Below are positions 42,858-52,156 of a DNA stretch of 64,000 bases, in pieces (position 1 is the stretch's first letter; each line of letters starts with the position of its first letter). Position numbers and translations under genes: made by a program. Source of the stretch: Stenotrophomonas hibiscicola ATCC 19867. GTDB lineage: Bacteria > Pseudomonadota > Gammaproteobacteria > Xanthomonadales > Xanthomonadaceae. The notes under the pieces are model-generated. The model had not been told where the DNA came from. It made no database searches and saw only the letters and a list, made by a program, of their open reading frames with translations. The stretch spans positions 62,001 through 126,000 of the forward strand of contig NZ_KB907504.1 of NCBI RefSeq assembly GCF_000382065.1, read 5' to 3'.

Positions 42858-43177
42858 AATTCGGCAATCCCTTGCGCCGCAAGGATCGTGCCATCGGCGC
42901 CCTGATCAGACGCTTCAGACCCGCCGGAACGGGCTGCGCAGTCAAGCCCGAAAGGCGTCACTGCGGTGGCACAACGCACCGCAGAAACGGAACAATGACA
43001 GCTTCACATGACAGTGATGAAGCTGGCTAGGGACAACCCTGTGGATAGGTGGTGGGCAGCCGGTGGGAATGCGGTGGACGTCGGGGATCACCCGCCGGGC
43101 AGCGACTCGAGGCCGCATGTGTCGGCCGGGCCGGAGGAGCGGCCGCAGGTAACGCCGTTTCGCCCTCCCCCCGAATC

Positions 43178-43200
43178 ATTGCCGGCCAGCGGCCGGCAAT
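43178..43200. repeat. Degenerate SMAG core
   Basis: ATTGCCGGCC-AGC-GGCCGGCAAT palindrome without the GTAG ends, 18 nt beyond the zapE stop. Confidence 0.6.
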
Positions 43201-43218
43201 GCACGCCCGCAGCGTCGC

Positions 43219-44319
43219 TCACGCCCGGTGCGGGGTACCCAGGTACTCGGCGCTCTGCATTTCGATCAGGCGCGAGGCGGTACGCTCGAAGGCGCCCTGC
43301 AGGCGCTGGCCGGTGTACAGCTCGATCGGCGAGGTGCTGGCGGTGCAGACCAGGTTGACGTGGCGGTCGTACAGCTCGTCGATCAGGTTGACGAAGCGGC
43401 GCGCGGCATCTTCGTTCAGGCGGTCGAAGGCGGGAATACCGCCCAGCAGCACCGTGTTGAACTCGTGCGCGATCTCGATGTAGTCCGAGGGCCCGCGCGG
43501 GCCTTCGCACAGCGCGGCGAAATCGAACCAGGCGATGCTCTTGCCACGGCCGCGCACCGGAATCTTGCGGCCCTCGATCTCGATGTTGCCGGGCTTGGCC
43601 GGCTGGCCGCCGCTCAGCTCGTTCCAGCGCGTGGCCAACCATTGATCGCTGTCGGCCGCCAGCGGTGCGCGGTATACCGGCGAGCGGGTCAGCGCGCGCA
43701 TGCGGTAATCCTCGGTTCCTTCGGCGTACAGCTCGACGCAGAAGCGCTGCAGCAGGGCAATGGCCGGCAGGAAGCTCTCGCGCTGCAGGCCGTTGAGGTA
43801 CAGGTTCTCCACTGCGGTGTTGGAGGTGGTGACCAGGGTCACGCCCTCGGCGAACAGGCGCTCCAGCAGCCGCGCCAGCAGCATCGCATCGCCGATGTCG
43901 GTGACGAAGAACTCGTCCAGCACCAGCACGCGCAGGTTGCTGCGCCATTCCTGGGCGATCTTCGCCAGCGGGTCGCTCTGGCCCTGGTGCTCGCGCAGGC
44001 GCTCGTGGACGCTGCGCATGAAGCGGTGGAAGTGGGTGCGGTACTTCTGCTTGATCGGCAGCCCGTCGTAGAACAGGTCGACCAGGAAGGTCTTGCCGCG
44101 GCCGACACCGCCCCAGAAGTACAGGCCCTTGACCGGCTCGGGCTTCTTCCAGAACGAGGACAGGCGGTCCAGCCAGCCATCCTCGGCACTATCCAGCAGG
44201 CCCAGGTGGATGCGGTCCAGCTCGGCCAGCGCCGCATGCTGGGCCGGGTCGTTCTGCCAGTCGCCACGGGCAACCCCTTCCGCATACCGCTGCGACGGGG
44301 TCAGCTCGGTTGCACTCAT
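43219..44319 (-). CDS. zapE: Cell-division ATPase ZapE (AFG1-like)
   Basis: 366 residues from the ATG at 44319. AFG1-like AAA+ ATPase: Walker A GGVGRGKT (about 70-77), Walker B RVLVLDEFFVTD, sensor region VTTSNTAVENLY, and FDFAALCEGPRGPSDYIEIA. In E. coli ZapE associates with the Z-ring under low oxygen or heat. The start overlaps the upstream hydrolase stop (ATGA), so the two are translationally coupled. Confidence 0.93.
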   Translation of the reverse strand: MSATELTPSQRYAEGVARGDWQNDPAQHAALAELDRIHLGLLDSAEDGWLDRLSSFWKKPEPVKGLYFWGGVGRGKTFLVDLFYDGLPIKQKYRTHFHRFMRSVHERLREHQGQSDPLAKIAQEWRSNLRVLVLDEFFVTDIGDAMLLARLLERLFAEGVTLVTTSNTAVENLYLNGLQRESFLPAIALLQRFCVELYAEGTEDYRMRALTRSPVYRAPLAADSDQWLATRWNELSGGQPAKPGNIEIEGRKIPVRGRGKSIAWFDFAALCEGPRGPSDYIEIAHEFNTVLLGGIPAFDRLNEDAARRFVNLIDELYDRHVNLVCTASTSPIELYTGQRLQGAFERTASRLIEMQSAEYLGTPHRA

Positions 44320-44987
44320 GCCGCCGCGCCCAACCAATGCTTCACGCCGTGGGTCAGCGCGCCACGCAGGTCGATCAGCTTGCGGTGGAAGAAGTGGCTG
44401 GTCTCGGGCATGCGCACCAGCTCATGCGGGAAGTCCAGCGTGTCCAGCCACTGGTAGACGGCCTGCGGGTCGACGATCTCGTCCTGCTCGCCCTGGATCA
44501 CCAGCCAGCGGGCCGGCGGTGCGATACCGTCGAAATCCCAGCGACCGGCCGGTGGCGCGATCGAGATCAGCGCCTCCGGCTGCAGCGCGGCAGCCGCCTT
44601 CAGCGACACGAACGAACCGAAGCTGAAACCGGCCAGCCACAGCCGGTCGTGCGGGCGCTGGCTGCGCACCCAGGCGGCGACCGCCTTCAGGTCATCCTGC
44701 TCGCCCACGCCGCCGTCGAAGGTACCAGCCGAAGCGCCGACGCTGCGGAAGTTGAAGCGCACCGTGGCGATGCCCAGCTCGCGCAGGGTGGTGGCGGTCA
44801 TGGTGACCACCTTGTTGTGCAGGGTGCCACCCTCGGTGGACAGCGGATGGCAGACGATGGCCACGATCGGCTGCACCGGTACATCGGCCTTGGGCAGGTC
44901 GACGACCACTTCCAGCGGGCCGGCCGGGCCGTCCAGTTCGAGGCAGGCGGTTTCGCCGGGGGCGACGGGGAACGAAGGCTTGTGCAT
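44316..44987 (-). CDS. Alpha/beta hydrolase
   Basis: 223 residues from the ATG at 44987. Dienelactone-hydrolase-like layout: oxyanion segment CHPLSTEGGTLHNKVV, FRSVGASAG, nucleophile Ser122 in GFSFGS, Asp in QGEQDEIVDPQAV and His in TSHFFHRK. Substrate unknown. Coupled by a 4-nt overlap to zapE. Confidence 0.88.
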   Translation of the reverse strand: MHKPSFPVAPGETACLELDGPAGPLEVVVDLPKADVPVQPIVAIVCHPLSTEGGTLHNKVVTMTATTLRELGIATVRFNFRSVGASAGTFDGGVGEQDDLKAVAAWVRSQRPHDRLWLAGFSFGSFVSLKAAAALQPEALISIAPPAGRWDFDGIAPPARWLVIQGEQDEIVDPQAVYQWLDTLDFPHELVRMPETSHFFHRKLIDLRGALTHGVKHWLGAAA

Positions 44988-45030
44988 GGCACCATGATAC
45001 CGTCCCCCGCCCCTGCCCTGTGCCCGCCCC

Positions 45031-45888
45031 ATGCTCTACCTGTCTTTGGCCGTGATCTGCAGCGTGCTGGTTTCGGTGCTGTTGAAGGTGGCCGGACGCC
45101 GCCAACTGGATGTTGCGCAGATGGTCACCTGGAACTATCTGGTGGCTGCGACCCTGACGGCCGTGGTGCTGCAGCCGCCGCTGGATGCGCTGCGCGCGCC
45201 GCATGCGCCGTGGCTGTCGCTGCTGGCGCTGGCGGTGGTGCTGCCGTCGATCTTCCTGGTGCTGGGCCGCGCGGTGGCGGTGGCCGGCATCGTCCGCAGC
45301 GATGTCGCGCAGCGGCTGTCACTGCTGCTGTCGCTGGCCGCCGCCTTCCTGTTCTTCGGTCAGACCGCGACGCCGTGGAAGCTGGCCGGGCTCGGCCTGG
45401 GCCTGCTGGCGATGGTGGCCATCAGCCTGCGCCCGCGCGGCCCGACCGTAGCGTCCTCGCCCGGTGGCTGGGGCTGGCTGCTGGGCGTATGGGGCGGCTT
45501 CGCGGTGGTGGACGTGCTGCTCAAGCAGGTGGCGCTGTCCGGCACGCCGTCGATGGCGGCGGTGCTGGCCAGCATCAGCGTGGCCTTCGTGCTGATGCTG
45601 GCCCTGCAGCTGTGGCGGCATGCGCGTGGCCGCAGCCGGCTGGCCTGGCGGAACCTGGGCGCAGGCGCGCTGCTGGGCCTGCTCAATGGCGGCAACATCC
45701 TTTTCTATGTGCAGGCGCACCAGGCGATGCCAGAGAGTCCGGCCACCGTGTTCGCCGGCATGAACATCGGCGTGGTGGTGCTGGGCGCGCTGGTAGGCAT
45801 GTTCGTCTTCGGCGAGGCCACCACGAAGTGGAACCGCGCCGGCCTGGCGCTGGCGGTGCTGGCGATCGGGTTCATCGCCTGGGGGTGA
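45031..45888 (+). CDS. EamA/DMT-family transporter
   Basis: 285 residues with ten hydrophobic segments and duplicated halves (about 1-135 and 148-285), typical for drug/metabolite transporters; GWGWLLGVWGGFAVVDVLLKQVA begins the second repeat. Substrate unknown. Divergent from the hydrolase-zapE pair with a short 43-nt spacer. Confidence 0.88.
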   Translation: MLYLSLAVICSVLVSVLLKVAGRRQLDVAQMVTWNYLVAATLTAVVLQPPLDALRAPHAPWLSLLALAVVLPSIFLVLGRAVAVAGIVRSDVAQRLSLLLSLAAAFLFFGQTATPWKLAGLGLGLLAMVAISLRPRGPTVASSPGGWGWLLGVWGGFAVVDVLLKQVALSGTPSMAAVLASISVAFVLMLALQLWRHARGRSRLAWRNLGAGALLGLLNGGNILFYVQAHQAMPESPATVFAGMNIGVVVLGALVGMFVFGEATTKWNRAGLALAVLAIGFIAWG

Positions 45889-46190
45889 GCGTTGGTTGCG
45901 GCGGGCCATTTCCGCGCCCGCGGTGGGATGTCACTTTTCTTTTCGCGCGAAAAGAAAAGTAACCAAAAGAAACGCGCCGCCAGCCGCGAGCCGGTGCTGT
46001 GCACCGGTACCCTGCGCTTCTCGGTGAACCAGGGGACGGCGCCGAACTCGCTGCGCTCAGACATCGGCGCCTCTTCGCCCCTGATTCACCTGCGAAGCGC
46101 GGCTCGCTTGAAGGCGGACAGGTAGATCAAAAAGCAACGGCGGCATCCGTGCCGATCAAGGTCCCTCCCAGAGCAGATCCCCGGCGAACC
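45889..46190. repeat. Intergenic region with an ACTTTTCTTTT hairpin repeat
   Basis: 302 nt without a gene. Holds the perfect hairpin ACTTTTCTTTTC-GCGC-GAAAAGAAAAGT (about 45931-45958) followed by AACCAAAAGAAACGCGCC and a GC-rich tail with GGTGCTGTGCACC. I recall this module as a widespread intergenic repeat in Xanthomonadaceae and other proteobacteria. It lies between a + and a - strand gene, so it may end both transcripts (T-rich in both directions). Confidence 0.65.
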
Positions 46191-47636
46191 CTATCTGTCG
46201 AAGCCCAGCAGCAGCGGGTCGTGGTCGGAGCTGCGCCACGGGCCCTGCACGTTGCGGCCCTGGTAGCCGCTGGCGTCCTGCTCGTCGGCGTTGCTGTGCC
46301 ATTCGGCGGCACCGCGCAGGCGCTTGGCCATGCCCGGGTTCAGCAGCGCGTGGTCAAGGCGGCCGGTATAGCCGTTGTAGACGTAGCTGTAGGGATGCTC
46401 GACCTTGGCGACCTTGAACGCGTCCTGCCAGCCCAGGTCATGCAGGGTGCGGATCGGGTCTTCCATCGCGTAGGCATTGAAATCGCCGAGCAGCACCGCG
46501 TCCTTGACACCGGTACCGGTCGGGTCGGTCTGCAGCCAAGCATGCAGCTGCTGCGCGGAGGTCACGCGGGTGGCGTTCCAGCAGCCCTGGTTGTCGTTGC
46601 GGTCGGCGTCGGCACCGGCCGCGTCACGGCAACCCTTCGATTTGAAATGGTTGGCAACCACCACGAACGGCGCCCCCTGATTGCCCTGGAAGGCCTGCGC
46701 CAACGGTACGCGGCTGTGCTCGACGAACGGGCCGCCGGTCAGCGTGGCCGGCTTGCCGACCGGCTGCAGGCGCGTGCTTCGGTAGATGATCCCGACCCGG
46801 ATCGGGTTGTCGCCGGGGCCGGTGCCGGCGTCGACGAAGCGCCAGTCGCCCTGCGCGCCGCGGTCGCGGTTGAGCGCATCGACCAGTTCGGCAATGGCCG
46901 AGTGCGGACCGTAGCCGTCGTTCTCCAGTTCCATCAGCGCAGCGACATCGGCGCCCAAGGCGTTGACCGTGGTGACCAGCTTGGCGAGCTGCGCCTTGTG
47001 CTCGTCCAGCGTGCGCGCGCCGCGCAGGGTCGGGAAGCCACCGCCCTGGCCGTCACCATTGAAGAAGTTCTCCAGGTTGAAGGCGGCCACGTGCAGGCTG
47101 CCCGGCACCGTGGGCACTTCCGGGCGCTTCAGTTCCGGCAGCTTCAGCGCGCCTTCGACCTGCAGGCGCGGATGGCCCTGCGCATCCACGCGCACGATGC
47201 CCTCCACGTTGCGCAGCTGCATGCCGGTGCGCAGCACCAGGTTGCCCGGCAGGTAGGGCACGCTGGCGGGGTCGCGGGCGTCACTGCCATCTTCCAGTAC
47301 CAGCCGGCGACGCTGGTTGTCGGCCATCACCTGCTCGTAGCCGGCGGTGCCCGGCGCAGCCACTTCGGTCGCCTGCCAGAGGCGGCCGTCGAAGGCCACG
47401 GTGAGCTGGCCGAAGCGCTCCAGGCCATCGGTACCGGCCAGGGTCAGCGGTGCGGCGATGCGCACGCGCTGGCCATCCAGCGCGCGCCAGTCGGCCGGTG
47501 CGGCGGTCAGCACCACGGTGGCGCTGCTGCGCGCGACAGCGGGCGTCGTAGCTGGTGCGGCCTGCGGCTGGGCCTGGGCAAAGGCGCTGGCCGGCAGCAG
47601 CAGGGACAGGGCAAGAGCAAGGGAACGGCGGCGCAT
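46191..47636 (-). CDS. Extracellular endonuclease/exonuclease/phosphatase-family nuclease
   Basis: 481 residues from the ATG at 47636. Signal peptide MRRRSLALALSLLLPASAFAQA, an OB-fold-like region (about 45-180: VRIAAPLTLAGTDGLERFGQLTVAFDG), then the EEP catalytic domain: AAFNLENFFNGDGQGGGFPTLRGARTLDEHKAQLAKLV, LMELENDGYG, ANHFKSKGCRDAAG, LLGDFNAYAMEDP, SDHDPLLLGFDR. Layout as in ExeM/NucH-type secreted DNases that degrade extracellular DNA. Confidence 0.92.
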   Translation of the reverse strand: MRRRSLALALSLLLPASAFAQAQPQAAPATTPAVARSSATVVLTAAPADWRALDGQRVRIAAPLTLAGTDGLERFGQLTVAFDGRLWQATEVAAPGTAGYEQVMADNQRRRLVLEDGSDARDPASVPYLPGNLVLRTGMQLRNVEGIVRVDAQGHPRLQVEGALKLPELKRPEVPTVPGSLHVAAFNLENFFNGDGQGGGFPTLRGARTLDEHKAQLAKLVTTVNALGADVAALMELENDGYGPHSAIAELVDALNRDRGAQGDWRFVDAGTGPGDNPIRVGIIYRSTRLQPVGKPATLTGGPFVEHSRVPLAQAFQGNQGAPFVVVANHFKSKGCRDAAGADADRNDNQGCWNATRVTSAQQLHAWLQTDPTGTGVKDAVLLGDFNAYAMEDPIRTLHDLGWQDAFKVAKVEHPYSYVYNGYTGRLDHALLNPGMAKRLRGAAEWHSNADEQDASGYQGRNVQGPWRSSDHDPLLLGFDR

Positions 47637-47750
47637 CGACGGGCGATTCCAGGGAAGAGGGCGCACAGACTAACCCTGAAATGCGGAGATCCGCCTGCGC
47701 GGCGGGGGCACAGGGGCAATCAGGCCTCGGTGGGCAAAGCTTAGTAGGTG

Positions 47751-47824
47751 GTAGAGCCGAGCCCACGCTCGGCTGCGCCTGGCCACACCGTGCGCAGAGC
47801 AGCCGAGCGTGGGCTCGGCTCTAC
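47751..47824. repeat. SMAG dimer between nuclease and cytochrome genes
   Basis: Facing units GTAGAGCCGAGCC... and ...GGCTCGGCTCTAC about 30 nt apart. 22 nt after the cytochrome c gene stop. Confidence 0.9.
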
Positions 47825-47846
47825 AGGAAGCGGCGCGTTGCGGCGG

Positions 47847-48365
47847 CTATTTCAGGTTGCCCAGCATCCAGTCCACGGTGGCATGGATCTGTTCTTCGGT
47901 CAGTGCCGGGTTGCCGCCCTTGGGCGGCATGATGCCGCCATCCGGGCCGGTATAGCCCTCGATGGCGTGCTTGTAGAGGGTGTCCTTGCCCTGCGCGATG
48001 CGCTTGTCCCAATGCGAGTGGTCCAGCGTCGGTGCCATGCCCACGCCGGTGGTATGGCAGGCGGTGCACAGGTTGTCGAAGATCACCTTGCCATCCTTGG
48101 TGCCGCCGTAAGCCACCTGCGAAGCAGCCTTGGCCAGCGCGGCGGCCTTGGCCGCAGCCTGCGCGGCGGCGCCGGTGCTGCCGGCATAGACCGCGCCGGT
48201 GGGCGAAATGCGCTGTTCGGTGCGCTTGGCCGCGGTCGGCGATACTTCGGGTGGAATCCGGGTGTGGATGTAGGCGGCAAGGAGGATGAGGCCGAGGGTG
48301 ATGGTCGCCAGCAGCGCGATCACCATGGAGAAGCGTTTCAGGAACTCCAGATCGTAATTCCGCAC
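47847..48365 (-). CDS. Cytochrome c5-family monoheme cytochrome
   Basis: 172 residues. N-terminal membrane anchor (about 13-33: SMVIALLATITLGLILLAAYI), Ala/Lys linker, then a c5-type heme domain: CTACH (100-104) binds heme and Met146 in GGIMPPKGGNPAL is the distal ligand. Periplasmic, membrane-tethered electron carrier. Single gene. Confidence 0.92.
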   Translation of the reverse strand: MRNYDLEFLKRFSMVIALLATITLGLILLAAYIHTRIPPEVSPTAAKRTEQRISPTGAVYAGSTGAAAQAAAKAAALAKAASQVAYGGTKDGKVIFDNLCTACHTTGVGMAPTLDHSHWDKRIAQGKDTLYKHAIEGYTGPDGGIMPPKGGNPALTEEQIHATVDWMLGNLK

Positions 48366-48502
48366 TCTTCGTTACCCCTGGCTGATAGTCGTTGGACCAC
48401 GGCTGAGCGACTGCGTGATGGACCGAGTATAGAACGCGCTTTGCGTGCGACAACAGGCGTCACTGCTGGTGCGGCGCAACATGCGGCCGTGGCCGCATGC
48501 GG

Positions 48503-48588
48503 GTAGCGCCGGGCCGTGCCCGGCGAGCGCGAAGCGCGGCAACAACGGTCGAGGATGGCAACAGCCGCCGGGCATGGCCCGGCGCTAC
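48503..48588. repeat. SMAG dimer providing the TetR gene stop codon
   Basis: GTAGCGCCGGGCC... at 48503 and ...GGCCCGGCGCTAC ending at 48588; the minus-strand GTAG gives the TAG stop of the TetR gene. A further palindrome ATGCGGCC/GGCCGCAT lies at 48480-48498. Confidence 0.88.
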
Positions 48589-49202
48589 CGTTTTGCGGGG
48601 GCGCCGATCGCGCGCAGGCAGAAGCTGCAGATTGCGTCCACCAGCGCGTCCTCGTCGCGGTGTGCTTCGCGGCTGGGCGCGGTGGGACCGACCATCGCCT
48701 CGGTGAAGGCACCGACCAGGCAGGCGGCGGCCACATGCGCGTCCTGCGCCGGCAGCTCACCGGCCGCCACGCCCTCCTCCACCAGCCGCAGGAACACGTC
48801 GCCGAAGGCGCGACGACCGCGCATGCGCTCGGCTTCCACATCCGGGTCGACCGGTTCGACGATGAAGGCATGCGCCAGCCCCGGCCCGGCCAGGGCGCGG
48901 CGGACGAAGGCGGCGATCGCCAGCCGCAGGCGCTCACTGGCCACCTCCGGGCCACTGGCGATGCGCTCCATGATCGCGACCTCGTGGGCCACCGCAGCGT
49001 TGAGCACCTCCACGAACAGCTCGGCCTTGGACGGGAAGTGCCGGTAGATCAGGCCGGTAGACACCCCCGCCTGGGTCGCCACGGCGGTCACCGGTGCATT
49101 GCGCCAGCCGCCGGTGGCGACCAGCTCGCGAGTGGCCAGCAGGATCCGTTCACGGGCGCCCGCCAGGCGTTCTTCCATCAGTGCAGAGCGTTTATAGGCC
49201 AT
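48585..49202 (-). CDS. TetR-family regulator of the leucine catabolic genes (LiuQ-like)
   Basis: 205 residues. N-terminal HTH (GARERILLATRELVATGGWRNAPVTAVATQAGVSTGLIYRHFPSKAELFVEVL) and an all-helical ligand domain. Divergent from isovaleryl-CoA dehydrogenase across 161 nt, so probably represses that operon in response to an acyl-CoA; a TetR-type regulator (LiuQ) plays this role in some proteobacteria. Its stop codon is in a SMAG repeat. Confidence 0.85.
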   Translation of the reverse strand: MAYKRSALMEERLAGARERILLATRELVATGGWRNAPVTAVATQAGVSTGLIYRHFPSKAELFVEVLNAAVAHEVAIMERIASGPEVASERLRLAIAAFVRRALAGPGLAHAFIVEPVDPDVEAERMRGRRAFGDVFLRLVEEGVAAGELPAQDAHVAAACLVGAFTEAMVGPTAPSREAHRDEDALVDAICSFCLRAIGAPAKR

Positions 49203-49205
49203 GTT

Positions 49206-49240
49206 TTGATTCTATTTTCAATTTTTGAATTTGTATTCAC
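49206..49240. promoter_or_regulatory. AT-rich operator region between TetR and isovaleryl-CoA dehydrogenase genes
   Basis: ATTCTATTTTCAATTTTTGAATTTGTATTC, an AT-rich island in GC-rich surroundings containing the inverted repeat TTCAA-TTT-TTGAA, next to the TetR gene start. Likely carries both divergent promoters and the TetR operator. Confidence 0.55.
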
Positions 49241-49363
49241 TTCTTGCCCGAACCCCGCTACGCTGGGGTCCAATCGCCCGTGCGGGCAGCGGTCCTGCAG
49301 ACCGCCGCCCGCTCCCCCGCCGGGTGCGTCCATTTCCTGCCATCCCGCCGTGGAGCCACCACA

Positions 49364-50527
49364 ATGCACGTGCCATCCCTGAACTTCGACCTTGGCGAAG
49401 ACATCGACCTGCTGCGCCAGAGCGTGGCCCATTTTGCCGCCGCCGAGGTCGCACCGCTGGCCGCCGAGGCCGATGCCACCAATCAGTTCCCGCTGGCCCT
49501 GTGGCCGAAGCTGGGCGAACAGGGCCTGCTCGGCCTCACCGTGGAAGAAGAATACGGCGGCACCGGCATGGGCTACCTGGCCCACGTGGTGGCGATGGAA
49601 GAAATCTCGCGCGCTTCCGGTGGCATCGGCCTGTCCTATGGCGCGCACTCCAACCTGTGCGTGAACCAGCTGCGCAAGAACGGCAACGAAGAACAGAAGC
49701 AGCGCTTCCTGCCCGGCCTCTGCAATGGCAGCCTGGTCGGTGCGCTGGCGATGAGCGAGCCGGGGGCCGGTTCGGACGTGGTGTCGATGAAGCTGCGCGC
49801 CGACAAGCGCGGCGACCGCTACGTGCTCAACGGCAACAAGATGTGGATCACCAACGGCCCGGATGCTGACGTGCTGGTGGTCTATGCCAAGACCGACATG
49901 GAGGCCGGCGCCAAGGGCATCACCGCGTTCCTGGTCGAGAAGGGCATGAAGGGCTTTTCCACCGCGCAGAAGCTGGACAAGCTGGGCATGCGTTCTTCGC
50001 CCACCTGCGAGCTGGTGTTCCAGGACTGCGAGATTCCCGAAGAGAACGTGCTGGGCCAGGTTGGCGGTGGCGTGCGCGTGCTGATGTCCGGCCTGGACTA
50101 CGAGCGCGTGGTGCTGTCCGGTGGCCCGCTGGGCCTGATGGCCGCGGCCATGGACGTGGTGATGCCGTACGTGCACGAGCGCCACCAGTTCGGCGAGCCG
50201 ATCGGCAGCTTCCAGCTGATCCAGGCCAAGATCGCCGACATGTACGTGGGCCTGGGTGCCTGCCGTGCGTATGTCTATGCCGTGGCGCGCGCCTGCGACC
50301 AGGGCCGCACCACCCGCCAGGACGCCGCCGGTGCCATCCTGTACGCCGCCGAGAAGGCCACCTGGCTGACCGGCCAGGCGATCCAGATCCTCGGCGGCAA
50401 CGGCTACATCAACGAATACCCGACCGGCCGCTTGTGGCGCGACGCCAAGCTGTATGAAATCGGCGCCGGCACTTCGGAGATCCGCCGCATGCTGATCGGC
50501 CGCGAACTGTTCCAGCGCACCCTGTAA
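49364..50527 (+). CDS. liuA: Isovaleryl-CoA dehydrogenase
   Basis: 387 residues from the ATG at 49364 ([19 protein letters not shown]). Acyl-CoA dehydrogenase motifs [105 protein letters not shown]. Position ahead of both methylcrotonyl-CoA carboxylase subunits identifies it as the FAD enzyme that oxidises isovaleryl-CoA in leucine breakdown. 10 nt to the next gene. Confidence 0.94.
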   Translation: MHVPSLNFDLGEDIDLLRQSVAHFAAAEVAPLAAEADATNQFPLALWPKLGEQGLLGLTVEEEYGGTGMGYLAHVVAMEEISRASGGIGLSYGAHSNLCVNQLRKNGNEEQKQRFLPGLCNGSLVGALAMSEPGAGSDVVSMKLRADKRGDRYVLNGNKMWITNGPDADVLVVYAKTDMEAGAKGITAFLVEKGMKGFSTAQKLDKLGMRSSPTCELVFQDCEIPEENVLGQVGGGVRVLMSGLDYERVVLSGGPLGLMAAAMDVVMPYVHERHQFGEPIGSFQLIQAKIADMYVGLGACRAYVYAVARACDQGRTTRQDAAGAILYAAEKATWLTGQAIQILGGNGYINEYPTGRLWRDAKLYEIGAGTSEIRRMLIGRELFQRTL

Positions 50528-50537
50528 GGCCAACGCG

Positions 50538-52148
<1,611 letters not shown>

Positions 52149-52156
52149 CCCGTGCC

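Noticed and set aside
42625..43218. A cobalamin riboswitch or second reductase upstream of nrdA
   Set aside because: Looked for because one such riboswitch is in this window; no B12 box or aptamer blocks are present, only NrdR-like boxes.
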